Source: Syntrophomonas sp. UBA5314 (GTDB lineage: Bacteria; Bacillota; Syntrophomonadia; Syntrophomonadales; Syntrophomonadaceae). From it: DNA of 64,000 nt. The notes below the pieces were generated by a model. The model saw only the letters and a program-made list of their open reading frames with translations. It was not told the DNA's origin and did not search any database. The stretch's first letter is position 1, and each line of letters starts with the position of its first letter. Shown in pieces: positions 8,557 through 17,229 of this stretch. The stretch spans positions 17,800-81,799 of the forward strand of contig DHRK01000064.1 of NCBI GenBank assembly GCA_002410325.1, written 5' to 3'. Made by a program: the position numbers and the translations under genes.

Positions 8557-10131
8557 ATTGGGGATAAAAAAATTGAGGTAAGCATCTACGATACTACGCT
8601 GCGGGACGGGTCTCAGGGTGAAGGGATGTCCTTATCCCTGGAGGATAAACTGAAGATAGCGGGCAAGCTGGACCACCTGGGAGTTTCCTACATTGAGGGC
8701 GGGTGGCCGGGAAGCAACCCCAAGGATCTTGAGTTTTTCCGCACCGTTCAGGGTATGGAGTTTAAGAACGCCCGGATCAGCGCCTTTAGCGCCACCCGCA
8801 AGCCGGGCCTTACGGTTGGTAAAGACAGCAGCATCAAGAGCATTATCGAGTCCGGCGTATCAGTAGCCACCATTTTCGGAAAGGCCTGGGATTTTCACGT
8901 ATTAAGGGCCTTGGAGACCACTCTGGAGGAGAACCTGGCCATGGTGCGGGAAACGATAAGCTATCTCAAGGATCGTTCTCTGGAGCTTATATTTGACGCC
9001 GAGCACTTCTTTGACGGGTACAAACACAATCAGGACTACGCCCTGCAGGTTCTGCACACGGCCGCCGAAGCCGGCGCCGATTGGATAGTACTGTGCGACA
9101 CCAACGGCGGGACCCTGCCCTGGGACCTGGATAAAACCATAAGGAAAGTCAAAGAGCAGATTAACACACCGCTGGGCATCCATGCCCACAACGATTCAGG
9201 GTGCGGAGTGGCCAACTCTCTGCAGGCGGTCGCCAACGGCTGTGTTCAGGTCCAGGGGACTATCAACGGATTTGGCGAGCGCTGCGGCAATGCCGATCTG
9301 TGCGCCATCATTCCCAGCCTGGAATTGAAGATGGGTAAACGGACCCTGCCCGCCGGAAACCTTAAACGGTTGACGGAAGTATCACATTATGTCAGTGAAA
9401 TAGCCAATATGCCCCATTACAATAACCAGCCCTTTGTCGGATACGGGGCCTTTGCCCACAAGGGGGGAATCCATGTCAGCGCCCTGTTGAAGGATTCCAT
9501 GACCTATGAACACGTCAATCCCGAAGAGGTCGGGAACCACCGCCGGGTTCTGGTATCAGAACTCTCCGGACTGTCGAATCTCCTTTATAAGGCCAAGGAA
9601 TTGGGTATAGACGTCAACGCCTACGATGCGGAAACCCGCAAGCTGATCCGTGAAATTAAGGAGCTGGAAAACGAAGGCTTCCAATTTGAAGGGGCCGAAG
9701 CATCACTGGAGTTGTTCCTGCGCAAGGCCTTCGGACAGTATGAAGAATTTTTCCAGCTCAAAAACCTCAAGCTGATCATTGAGAAAAAGGAAGATGATGA
9801 AATCACCGCCGAAGCCATGATAAAAGTCGTTGTGGGGGATCAAACCTACCATACAGCAGCCGAAGGCGACGGTCCGGTCAACGCCCTCGACAATTCTCTG
9901 CGCAAGGCTTTGACCGAGGTCTACCCGGAGATAAAGGAGATGCACCTCTCCGACTATAAAGTGCGCGTGTTAAACGGAAATGAAGGAACCGCTGCCAAGG
10001 TCCGGGTTCTCATCGAATCGGCCGACCAGAGTCGGAAATTCAGCACCGTCGGGGTGTCGGAAAACATTATTGAAGCATCCTGGCAGGCCCTGGTAGATAG
10101 CATAAACTATATGCTGCTGAAACGCCACTAA
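8557..10131 (+). CDS. cimA: (R)-citramalate synthase, with a non-canonical or damaged start
   Basis: CimA condenses pyruvate and acetyl-CoA to citramalate, opening a threonine-independent route to isoleucine. The 524-residue product has an HMGL-like TIM barrel (IYDTTLRDGSQGEG at the N-terminus, HAHNDSGCGVANS in the middle) and a LeuA-type C-terminal regulatory domain. The first in-frame ATG (8626) would cut off the essential TTLRDG strand. The frame stays open to an ATT codon at 8557, seven bases after AGGAGG. A TTG at 8558 would be a normal start, but it is out of frame because the following A run has seven bases; with eight it would read MGIKKIEVSIYDTTLRDG. Function is certain, the start is not. 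Confidence 0.93.
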   Translation: MGDKKIEVSIYDTTLRDGSQGEGMSLSLEDKLKIAGKLDHLGVSYIEGGWPGSNPKDLEFFRTVQGMEFKNARISAFSATRKPGLTVGKDSSIKSIIESGVSVATIFGKAWDFHVLRALETTLEENLAMVRETISYLKDRSLELIFDAEHFFDGYKHNQDYALQVLHTAAEAGADWIVLCDTNGGTLPWDLDKTIRKVKEQINTPLGIHAHNDSGCGVANSLQAVANGCVQVQGTINGFGERCGNADLCAIIPSLELKMGKRTLPAGNLKRLTEVSHYVSEIANMPHYNNQPFVGYGAFAHKGGIHVSALLKDSMTYEHVNPEEVGNHRRVLVSELSGLSNLLYKAKELGIDVNAYDAETRKLIREIKELENEGFQFEGAEASLELFLRKAFGQYEEFFQLKNLKLIIEKKEDDEITAEAMIKVVVGDQTYHTAAEGDGPVNALDNSLRKALTEVYPEIKEMHLSDYKVRVLNGNEGTAAKVRVLIESADQSRKFSTVGVSENIIEASWQALVDSINYMLLKRH

Positions 10132-10165
10132 AACCAGGGTGACTCTAAGCTCAGCCCAGCTTGTT

Positions 10166-10200
10166 TAAAACGGCCCATCAGCGATGGGTCGTTTTGTATA
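10166..10200 (+). terminator. Terminator of the ilv-leu operon
   Basis: AAAACGGCCCATC and GATGGGTCGTTTT form a near-perfect stem with a three-base loop, followed by TGTATAAAAAA. It ends the eight-gene operon after cimA. Confidence 0.85.
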
Positions 10201-10267
10201 AAAAAGGTATTTAAGGAATAATAATCGGTTGATCGTTATCAAAAAGTGACCAACTGGAAAAATACTA

Positions 10268-10296
10268 TTGACGAAAAGTACAGTCTAAACTAAAAT
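10268..10296 (+). promoter_or_regulatory. Sigma-A promoter upstream of the small unknown gene
   Basis: TTGACG (10268-10273), a 17-base spacer and TAAAAT (10291-10296). It lies about 90 bases before the start of the gene at 10387. Confidence 0.65.
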
Positions 10297-10386
10297 TTTA
10301 AAGGTGCGTAAAAGCCTGTAAATCCCAAAAATACCAGGAAGTCGAGCATTTATGATATTATTTGACACCGGAAGTAGGGGTTGAAT

Positions 10387-10698
10387 GTGAAGACCGTCAG
10401 CCCGGTAAATAATTGTTATCGGGCCATATTGGCACAGGTCAATTACCTGGACAGCGTATGCCATAAAAGTACCTGCTTGAAAGATATATACCAGGATCTC
10501 AGTGAACTGGCCTATTACCTTTTGGAAAACGATCACGACCGAATATATCGAGGTATTGAACAGGTTAAATTAACGGTTGAAGAAATCGAACGGGGAAACG
10601 GCAAAGACTATGATCTGAATCAGACGGTGTGCCTGATCACCGCTGAAATACGGACCCATCTCAAGTATCTCCGCCTTCAATACGGGTGGGAAGCCTGA
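10387..10698 (+). CDS. Small protein of unknown function
   Basis: I do not recognise this 103-residue acidic protein. It is predicted to be mostly helical and cytosolic, with three cysteines (NNCYRAIL, VCHKSTCLKD) and a helical middle rich in Glu and Leu (DLSELAYYLLEN...GIEQVKLTVEEIERG). No signal peptide or membrane segment is visible. The start is uncertain: a TTG at 10381 directly abuts the GTAGGGG run, while the GTG at 10387 has better spacing. It has its own promoter-like sequence and terminator, so it appears monocistronic. It is supported as real by codon usage and this transcription context, not by homology. Confidence 0.65.
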   Translation: MKTVSPVNNCYRAILAQVNYLDSVCHKSTCLKDIYQDLSELAYYLLENDHDRIYRGIEQVKLTVEEIERGNGKDYDLNQTVCLITAEIRTHLKYLRLQYGWEA

Positions 10699-10729
10699 AC
10701 GGTACGCCCCTATTTTATGTTGAATTTCG

Positions 10730-10762
10730 AAAGCCCGGGAGGTATTGGACCGCCGGGCTTTA
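10730..10762 (+). terminator. Rho-independent terminator
   Basis: AAAGCCCGG and CCGGGCTTT pair across a 14-base loop that itself contains GGT/ACC. It follows the small gene ending at 10698. Confidence 0.75.
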
Positions 10763-10849
10763 TGCTGCCGGTAAAATTACCAGAACTTTGACGACGAACG
10801 GTGGGAAGATAATGATATACTTTATTCAGCCAGCAGGGAGGGATGTTTA

Positions 10850-11923
10850 TTGAAGGCAATGATTATGGCAGCAGGGGTCGGATCGAGATTGATGCCGTTA
10901 ACCGGTGAAATTCCCAAGCCGCTGATGCCGGTGGCCAACCGGCCCCTATTGGAAAACACGATCAAACTGCTTAAGAAACATGGCTTTGACCAGCTTATCT
11001 GCAATCTTCATCATCGCGCCGGGCTTATCCTGGAACACTTGCACAGTGATCAGTACCGCGATATCAGCTTGAATTATTCCCTGGAAGAGGAGCTTCTGGG
11101 CACAGCCGGGGGAGTAAAAAACTGTGAGGGCTTTCTGGACGAAACCTTTGTGGTTATAAGTGGAGACGCCTTGACCGATCTTGATTTATCATACTTGCTG
11201 GCCCAGCACCAAGCGAAAGGGGCCCTGGCCACCATTGCCTTGAAAGCGGAGGAGCAGGTAGAGCAGTTTGGGGTGGTGCAGATAGATGAGCAGGGGAAGA
11301 TCCTGCGCTTTCAGGAAAAACCCAAAGCATCTGAGGCGATAAGCAATCTGGCCAATACCGGAATTTATGTTTTTGAAACCGAGATTTTTGAGTACATACC
11401 GGCGAACCAGTTTTATGATTTCGGCCAGCAGCTTTTCCCTTTTTTAGTTAAAAGCAAGGCTCCTTTTTATGGGGTGCCCATTGCCGGCTACTGGTGTGAC
11501 GTGGGGAATCTCGCCACCTATCGCCAGGCCAATGAAGACGTTCTGGAAAAAAAGGTTCGAGCTGAAATGCGCGGAACCTTGAGCAGTTCCGAAGATGGGG
11601 GCCTGGTCCTTATAGATGAAGGCGTAAAACTGGGGCCTGAGGTCCGTTTTTCAGGCAATGTGGTTATCGGACGGGGGTGCCGCCTGGAAGCCGATGCCTC
11701 TGTAAGCAATTCCGTAATCTGGGAAGGCACCGTGATCGAAAAAGGCGCAGTTTTACAGCAGGCCATCGCAGGTTCGGATTGCCATATCGGAGCTCATTCC
11801 ATTATCCGCCCGGGTGCGGTGATAGCCAGTGGATGTATTTTAGAGCCGGGAAGCGATATAGCACCGGGAGCCAAAATCTTCAAGCCGCCCGGGGGGGCTC
11901 TGGGCAGAGGCGAACCCGGTTAA
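10850..11923 (+). CDS. NDP-sugar pyrophosphorylase-like nucleotidyltransferase with left-handed beta-helix tail
   Basis: The N-terminal domain (about residues 1-235) is a sugar-1-phosphate nucleotidyltransferase: MKAMIMAAGVGSRLMPLT is the nucleotide-binding loop, IPKPLMPVANRP the following motif, and VVISGDALTDLD the metal-binding region. The C-terminal third contains hexapeptide repeats typical of a left-handed beta-helix (VVIGRGCRLEADASV, IGAHSIIRPGAVI). This layout matches mannose-1-phosphate guanylyltransferase-like and glucose-1-phosphate transferase-like proteins used for surface polysaccharides. The sugar cannot be read from sequence. It starts with TTG at 10850, eight bases after GGAGGG. 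It is a single gene between two terminators. Confidence 0.85.
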   Translation: MKAMIMAAGVGSRLMPLTGEIPKPLMPVANRPLLENTIKLLKKHGFDQLICNLHHRAGLILEHLHSDQYRDISLNYSLEEELLGTAGGVKNCEGFLDETFVVISGDALTDLDLSYLLAQHQAKGALATIALKAEEQVEQFGVVQIDEQGKILRFQEKPKASEAISNLANTGIYVFETEIFEYIPANQFYDFGQQLFPFLVKSKAPFYGVPIAGYWCDVGNLATYRQANEDVLEKKVRAEMRGTLSSSEDGGLVLIDEGVKLGPEVRFSGNVVIGRGCRLEADASVSNSVIWEGTVIEKGAVLQQAIAGSDCHIGAHSIIRPGAVIASGCILEPGSDIAPGAKIFKPPGGALGRGEPG

Positions 11924-11944
11924 AATTATAATATTATAATATAA

Positions 11945-11978
11945 AGAGAGCGGTCTTATCATCCGCTCCCTTTTGTTC
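11945..11978. terminator. Bidirectional terminator between convergent genes
   Basis: GAGCGG and CCGCTC pair across nine bases. CCCTTTTGTT follows on the plus strand and A/T-rich sequence on the minus side. It separates the plus-strand nucleotidyltransferase from the minus-strand gene ending at 12023. Confidence 0.7.
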
Positions 11979-12022
11979 TTATGGCAATGCGCTGGTTTCA
12001 GTTTATCCTAATGGGCGGCTCC

Positions 12023-12616
12023 CTAGGCTTTTTCGGCCTGTTCAAACTCGGCCTTTATATTCTCCTCCAGCACTTTGAATTTGGCATCGCTAAACTCCTG
12101 CATGATAGCCTCGGAGAAGCTGCTGATGCTCAAGATTTTAAACGAACCGTTTTCTTTTACCAGGATGCCGGCCAGCAGTTGCTTTTGACCGTCCATTTCC
12201 AGGTAATAAGGAACCACTGCCGCGTAATCGCCAGACTTGATATGGGCCGCTACAACAGTGACGGTAAAGGTTCCTTCGGTCTGCTGCTTGGCAAACAGTT
12301 CGCTGCCCTTCTTTACCAATTCGGGGCGCAGAGCCTCTAATTCCGAAGGCTTTTTATCCAGGTATTCAGGCATAAATTCGGCCAGAAAAGTAACGTTAAA
12401 GCTGTCTGCTACCTTGTCATACTGTTTGGCGTTTAAAGCCTGGTACAGATTGGCAACAACGTTTTTGGGGTTGCCCGGATCATAACGATCTGAATAAAAC
12501 CACATGCCCGCGATAACTAGTAGAGCAATAATCGGAATAACCAGTGGTATCTTATAATTAGGATTGGCTGGTTGTTTTTTTACGTGGGCGTTTTCAGCAT
12601 GTCCATTATCCGACAA
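12023..12616 (-). CDS. Membrane-anchored protein of unknown function
   Basis: A 197-residue protein with a short polar N-terminus, one hydrophobic helix (about residues 24-41, PLVIPIIALLVIAGMWFYS) and an extracytoplasmic domain of about 155 residues. The domain resembles the NTF2/lumazine-binding style of small alpha+beta modules (ALNAKQYDKVADSFN, then alternating strands VTVVAAHIKSGDYAAVVPYYLE), as in some stress-response lipoproteins, but this is only a fold impression. It stands alone, convergent with the upstream nucleotidyltransferase and divergent from the MoxR gene. Function is unknown. Confidence 0.75.
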   Translation of the reverse strand: MSDNGHAENAHVKKQPANPNYKIPLVIPIIALLVIAGMWFYSDRYDPGNPKNVVANLYQALNAKQYDKVADSFNVTFLAEFMPEYLDKKPSELEALRPELVKKGSELFAKQQTEGTFTVTVVAAHIKSGDYAAVVPYYLEMDGQKQLLAGILVKENGSFKILSISSFSEAIMQEFSDAKFKVLEENIKAEFEQAEKA

Positions 12617-12766
12617 AACACGTATACCTCCAATGCTTTATGACTTATGAATCAAATTGTAGCACATTTTAAAAAGGGTGGATACTTAATAGATGGATTT
12701 TCCAGCCGGGTGCCAGGCCTGAGCCACCTCGGGAGAGGACCGGTAAACACGGGAGCCTGGCTGTCG

Positions 12767-12795
12767 TTGACGCTTGCCGGTCGGTCTGCTATATT
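12767..12795 (+). promoter_or_regulatory. Sigma-A promoter of the MoxR-CoxE operon
   Basis: TTGACG (12767-12772), a 17-base spacer and TATATT (12790-12795), about 50 bases before the moxR-like start codon. Confidence 0.7.
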
Positions 12796-12843
12796 TATGA
12801 AGAAATACGGAATTGGCAATAGAATTCAATTGGGGGAAAAACA

Positions 12844-13716
12844 ATGGCACAGGCAAAAACCTATCAAGGCTCAAGCAATTACATCGTTTCCGATGAACTG
12901 ATGAATGCGGTAAATATTTCTATAGCCCTGCAAAAACCTCTGCTTATCAAGGGTGAACCGGGCACCGGAAAGACCATGCTGGCCCAGAGCATCGCCGACG
13001 CTCTGGGAGTAGGCCTGCTTATCTGGAATATAAAATCAACCACCAAGGCCCAGGAAGGATTATACGTTTACGACACCGTACAGAGGCTGTATGATAGCCA
13101 GTTTGGCGATCAGAACGTGGCCAACATCAAGCAATACATCAAACTTGGAAAACTGGGAGAGGCATTTACCTTCCAAGAAAAGGTGGTTTTGCTTATCGAC
13201 GAGATCGATAAAGCCGATCTGGAGTTTCCCAACGATCTGCTCTGGGAGCTGGACCAGATGAGTTTTTACATCCCGGAAACCAAGGAAACCATTAGCGCGG
13301 CGTCGCGCCCAATCGTGATCATAACCAGCAACGCGGAAAAAGAGCTGCCCGACGCCTTTTTGCGGCGCTGTATTTTCCATTATATAGCCTTCCCCGATCC
13401 GGAAGGCATGGAGCGAATCGTGGCGGTCCATCATCCCAGCCTGGAGCGCAAGCTTTTGGCTCAGGCCATGGATGCCTTTTACATGATCCGCAACGTGCCC
13501 AACATCCAGAAAAAACCCAGTACCAGCGAACTGATTGACTGGCTGCAGGCCCTGGTGGTAGGGGGGGTAAACCCGGCTAAAATTAAACAGGAGCTGCCCT
13601 TCCTGGGGGTATTGCTGAAGAAGAACGAAGATCTGGACACCCTTTTGAACCAGCTGCACGGCAAAAACCAAGCGCGGGGCAGCGGCCAGAACTTTGGTTT
13701 CAGGGGCCGCTATTAA
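12844..13716 (+). CDS. MoxR-family AAA+ ATPase
   Basis: A 290-residue AAA+ protein. Walker A is GEPGTGKT (37-44), Walker B VVLLIDEIDK (about 114-123), sensor 1 IITSN, and the arginine-finger-type segment is LRRCIFHYIAFP. MoxR ATPases work with von Willebrand A proteins as chaperone-like machines that insert cofactors or remodel complexes. The next gene is exactly such a VWA (CoxE-like) partner, 23 bases downstream. The ATG follows GGGGG. The client complex is not encoded nearby, so the substrate is unknown. The C-terminus is Gly/Arg-rich (GSGQNFGFRGRY). Confidence 0.88.
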   Translation: MAQAKTYQGSSNYIVSDELMNAVNISIALQKPLLIKGEPGTGKTMLAQSIADALGVGLLIWNIKSTTKAQEGLYVYDTVQRLYDSQFGDQNVANIKQYIKLGKLGEAFTFQEKVVLLIDEIDKADLEFPNDLLWELDQMSFYIPETKETISAASRPIVIITSNAEKELPDAFLRRCIFHYIAFPDPEGMERIVAVHHPSLERKLLAQAMDAFYMIRNVPNIQKKPSTSELIDWLQALVVGGVNPAKIKQELPFLGVLLKKNEDLDTLLNQLHGKNQARGSGQNFGFRGRY

Positions 13717-13739
13717 GCGGCGGCTTTAGAGGAGACGGT

Positions 13740-14954
13740 ATGTTTACTCATTTTTATTACACGCTAAAAAACTTCGGGGTGCCGGTGTCGTTTAATGAAT
13801 GGGACGCTCTGCTGGAAGCCCTGGAACAGGGTCTGGCCTGCGCCAGTTTAAACGGCTTCTATCATTTGAGCCGGGCTTTGCTGGTCAAGACGGAAGCTCA
13901 TTATGACCGGTTTGATCAGGCCTTTGCCAGTTATTTTGGCAATATTGAAACACCCGAAGGACTCCCCGAAAAGATCTGGGAATGGCTTGAAAAAGAGCTT
14001 CCCCAGCTGGAAATAACCGAGGAAATGAAACGCAACCACCGCCAGTTGGATTTGGAAGAGATGAAGCGAATGCTGGCCGAACGGCTGGCCGAGCAGAACG
14101 AGGAGCACCACGGCGGCAACCGCTGGGTGGGAACCGGAGGCACTTCGCCTTTTGGACATTCCGGCTATCATCCCGGGGGCATTAGAATCGGCGGTCAATC
14201 CCGCAATTTATCGGCGGTCAAAGTGGCGGGCATGCGGCGCTTTCAAGAATTCAGAACCGACGAGACCCTGGGAGTGCGCCAGTTTCAGATAGCTTTGCGC
14301 AAGCTGCGCATGTTCACCACCCGACTGGACGGAGTAAAGAGTGAACTCGACCTGGATCAGACCATCAATAAAACCTGCGACAACGCGGGGCGTTTGGAGC
14401 TGGTATGGGAAAGACCCCGGGAAAACGGGATCAAAATCATACTGCTGATGGACGCGGGAGGATCCATGTACAGTTACAGCCGGCTGTGCAACCAGCTTTT
14501 TACGGCTGTCAACCGCTCCAATCACTTCAAAGATTTGAAAGTCTTTTACTTCCACAACTGCATTTACGATTGGCTGTACCACAGTTCTTATTGCAGCCTC
14601 AACGATTTTACGGAGACCGAATATGTCCTTCGCACCTACAGCCAGGATTACCGCCTCATCATAGTGGGTGACGCCAGCATGGCCCCTTCGGAACTGAACC
14701 GGGTGGGGGGCATCATAGACTGGGAGCTGTACAACGAGCGCCCGGGCATGGAATGGCTGCAGCGTTTGCGGCGCCACTTCGAGTATTCGGTATGGCTTAA
14801 TCCCATCCCCAAACAATACTGGTCCTGGACGGACGGTTCCTATAGCATAGGACAGATTTCCAAGGTCTTTCCCATGGAGGAATTAACGGTTGACGGGCTG
14901 GAGAGGGCGATAAGACAGCTCCGCTCCAGGCAACTACTCAGCAACAGCGTTTAA
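13740..14954 (+). CDS. CoxE-like VWA-domain protein, partner of the MoxR ATPase
   Basis: A 404-residue protein with a helical N-terminal domain (about 1-120), a Gly/His-rich linker (HHGGNRWVGTGGTSPFGH) and a C-terminal von Willebrand A domain beginning near residue 230. The MIDAS motif reads DAGGSMYSY, with Gly in place of the first Ser of DxSxS, a variant seen in CoxE-type proteins. It follows the MoxR ATPase and a terminator comes directly after it, so the two form a bicistronic unit. By family knowledge, MoxR-CoxE pairs mature metal cofactors of molybdo-enzymes such as CO dehydrogenase; no such enzyme is in this window. Confidence 0.85.
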   Translation: MFTHFYYTLKNFGVPVSFNEWDALLEALEQGLACASLNGFYHLSRALLVKTEAHYDRFDQAFASYFGNIETPEGLPEKIWEWLEKELPQLEITEEMKRNHRQLDLEEMKRMLAERLAEQNEEHHGGNRWVGTGGTSPFGHSGYHPGGIRIGGQSRNLSAVKVAGMRRFQEFRTDETLGVRQFQIALRKLRMFTTRLDGVKSELDLDQTINKTCDNAGRLELVWERPRENGIKIILLMDAGGSMYSYSRLCNQLFTAVNRSNHFKDLKVFYFHNCIYDWLYHSSYCSLNDFTETEYVLRTYSQDYRLIIVGDASMAPSELNRVGGIIDWELYNERPGMEWLQRLRRHFEYSVWLNPIPKQYWSWTDGSYSIGQISKVFPMEELTVDGLERAIRQLRSRQLLSNSV

Positions 14955-14966
14955 AACAATCTGCAG

Positions 14967-15002
14967 AGGGTAGGAGTGTGTGTTACATTCCTGCCCTTTT
15001 TT
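14967..15002 (+). terminator. Terminator of the MoxR-CoxE operon
   Basis: AGGGTAGGAGTG pairs with CATTCCTGCCCT, followed by TTTTTT. Confidence 0.85.
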
Positions 15003-15023
15003 CATTACATCGCGAGAAAAGGA

Positions 15024-15052
15024 TTGACAGTTTGAGCAGCGGATGATAGTTT
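15024..15052 (+). promoter_or_regulatory. Possible promoter of the acyl-CoA dehydrogenase/etf cluster
   Basis: TTGACA (15024-15029), 17 bases, then TAGTTT (15047-15052). The -35 is perfect and the -10 is weak, which would suit a regulated promoter. It lies about 210 bases before the first gene; I see no gene in the intervening leader. Confidence 0.45.
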
Positions 15053-15262
15053 GTAATTAAATAGATAACATATTAACTAATTTCGTGCGGTATTATGCCC
15101 CGGGTCGAGGCGAATTGTGCTCTGGCAGCCTTATGGATTTGAAATTTACTAGCCTGGGCTATCCTGGAGGTGGTAGAGTAAATTAGGAAGCCGTGTTAAA
15201 TATAGGGGGTGATGCTGCCATCTCCGCAGCCAATTTTAGAAAAGGAGAGGAGAGACGCCAAA

Positions 15263-16402
15263 ATGGATTTCACCTTAACGAAGGAGCAGCTGCTGATCCA
15301 AAAGATGGCCAGGGATTTTGCCCAGCAGGCCATAAAACCGGTAGTGGAACAGATTGAGAAGGAGAATGCGGTCCCGGCGGAAATACTGCAGGGATTGGCG
15401 GAACTCGATCTATTCGGTCTGGCCATGCCCGAGCAATATGGCGGGGCCAATGCGGGCTATGAAAGCTATGTTCTGGCGATGGAGCAGATAGCCCGGGTTT
15501 GCACCGGCCCAGCTATGATCATATCAGCCCACAGCCTCGGATTGGGAGCGATCAGCAATTTCGGCAGTGATGAACAAAAAGCGCAGTATATGCCCAAAAG
15601 CTGTAAAGGCGAGCATATCGCTTCCTTTGCCTTTACGGAACCGGGCACCGGTTCTGACCCCAAACAGTTGACCACCAGCGCCGTCAAAGACGGAGACTAT
15701 TATGTAATTAACGGCACCAAGAGGTTCATTTCCAATGCCAGCTATCCCGGACCGCTGGTGTTGTTCGCCATCGAATCAGAGAGCGGCAAACCGACTGCTT
15801 TTATCGTAGACAAACTCTGCCCCGGCTACTCGGTATCCCAGCCCTGGGATAAGCTGGGCTGGCATGGCGGGGACCTGGTCGATATTTACTTGAAGGATGT
15901 GAAGGTCCCGGCGGCCAATGTTCTCGGCCAGGCGGGCGACGGTTACCCCATTCTCCAGTACGGAATCGCCTATGGCAAGATCGGCATGAATTCAGTAGCT
16001 CTGGGCACCACCCTGGCTGCTTATGAGGAGGCCGTGCATTACGCCAAGGAAAAGACCCACCGCGGGCAGTCTATTGCCAAGTTCCAGGCTATTCAGCTCA
16101 AGATCGCGGAAATTGCCATGTTGTATGAATCCTCCCGCTGGATGGCCTACCGCCTTGGGTTCCTGGCCAACAAGCCCAAAAGCTATCGTGATTTTGCCAA
16201 GGAAGCGGCCCTGTCCAAAGTAGTAGTGGGACGCAATGCCATGGAAGCAGCCCGGCATGCCATGGATATTCATGGCTCTTACGGCTTGATGAACGATTAC
16301 GAAATCGCCCGGATCTACCGCGATGCTGCCATGGGGCCCCAGGTCGAAGGGGTGTTGGACATGCAGAAGATCATTGTGGCCGGGGATATTCTGTTCGGAT
16401 AA
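15263..16402 (+). CDS. Acyl-CoA dehydrogenase
   Basis: A 379-residue flavoprotein that oxidises an acyl-CoA (or reduces an enoyl-CoA) and exchanges electrons with ETF. Motifs include AFTEPGTGSDP for FAD and substrate binding, and the C-terminal catalytic glutamate, here in QVEGVLDMQK (about E362) where most relatives have YEGT. The true start is the ATG at 15263 (MDFTLTKEQL) after GGAGAGGAGA, not the longer frame from 15209. The genes that follow are etfB, etfA and an enoyl-CoA isomerase/hydratase, an arrangement recalling caiA with fixABCX. The acyl substrate cannot be read from sequence. Confidence 0.93.
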   Translation: MDFTLTKEQLLIQKMARDFAQQAIKPVVEQIEKENAVPAEILQGLAELDLFGLAMPEQYGGANAGYESYVLAMEQIARVCTGPAMIISAHSLGLGAISNFGSDEQKAQYMPKSCKGEHIASFAFTEPGTGSDPKQLTTSAVKDGDYYVINGTKRFISNASYPGPLVLFAIESESGKPTAFIVDKLCPGYSVSQPWDKLGWHGGDLVDIYLKDVKVPAANVLGQAGDGYPILQYGIAYGKIGMNSVALGTTLAAYEEAVHYAKEKTHRGQSIAKFQAIQLKIAEIAMLYESSRWMAYRLGFLANKPKSYRDFAKEAALSKVVVGRNAMEAARHAMDIHGSYGLMNDYEIARIYRDAAMGPQVEGVLDMQKIIVAGDILFG

Positions 16403-16478
16403 AACCGTGCGGCAAGATTATACAAAATTAGTAATTAACCGATTGATTAGAAATGTCGGTTCAGGAGGGAAGGATCCA

Positions 16479-17228
16479 ATGAATATTGTAGTGGCCATGA
16501 AACAGATTCCGGATCTTCAACAGATTCGGATCCGCAACCGGCAGCCGGTACTGGACGATGTGCCCTTGACGTTTGGCAACATAGATAAAAACGCTCTGGA
16601 GGCGGCGGTGCAGCTCAAAGAAGCAGCCGGCGGACAGGTCATCGTGCTGTGCGCCGGTTCGGCCGAACTGGAAGACACGGTCAAGGAGGCCCTGGCGGCC
16701 GGAGCCGATGAAGCCAGGCTGGTGATCTGCGAAGGCGAGCTGGAAAGCAGCCAGAGCGCCAGGCTGATTGCCGCAGCCGTCAAACAGATGGAAGCCGTGG
16801 ATCTGATCCTGTTTGGAGAGGGAAGCGGCGACAATTACTCCTCCCAGGTCAGTTCGCGAGTCGCTCAGATTCTGGGCTTGCCTCAGGTTGCTTATGCCAA
16901 TAATATTCAGGCAGAAGGCGGCGCTTTGCGGGTAACCCGTTCCCTGGAGGACTGTGAAGAAATACTGGAGCTTCAACTGCCGGCGGTGGTGTCGGTGACG
17001 GCCGACATCAATGAAGCCCGCATCCCCTCGGTCACCCAGATCTTAAAGGCGGGGAGAAAGCCCAAAGAAACCCTTGACATCGGGCAGCTGGGCATTGCCC
17101 TGCCGGCCGCCGGGGTTGAAACTTTAAGCAACCTGGCGCCTGAGACCGAGCGCAAACAGGTCGTTGTCAAGACGGTGGCCGACCTGGTCAAAGCGCTGGA
17201 AACCGAAGGCTTTGGGGGGAGGGGATAA
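16479..17228 (+). CDS. etfB: Electron transfer flavoprotein beta subunit (FixA-like)
   Basis: A 249-residue ETF beta-family protein: MNIVVAMKQIPD at the N-terminus, FGEGSGDNYSSQVSSRVAQILG in the middle and a C-terminal recognition region around VTQILKAGRKP. It pairs with EtfA, two bases downstream, to form a heterodimer that carries electrons from the acyl-CoA dehydrogenase to FixC/FixX. The start at 16479 follows CAGGAGGG. Presence of FixC and FixX in the same cluster makes an electron-bifurcating EtfABCX complex plausible, but the NAD-binding residues that would decide this need an alignment. Confidence 0.92.
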   Translation: MNIVVAMKQIPDLQQIRIRNRQPVLDDVPLTFGNIDKNALEAAVQLKEAAGGQVIVLCAGSAELEDTVKEALAAGADEARLVICEGELESSQSARLIAAAVKQMEAVDLILFGEGSGDNYSSQVSSRVAQILGLPQVAYANNIQAEGGALRVTRSLEDCEEILELQLPAVVSVTADINEARIPSVTQILKAGRKPKETLDIGQLGIALPAAGVETLSNLAPETERKQVVVKTVADLVKALETEGFGGRG

Positions 17229-17229
17229 G

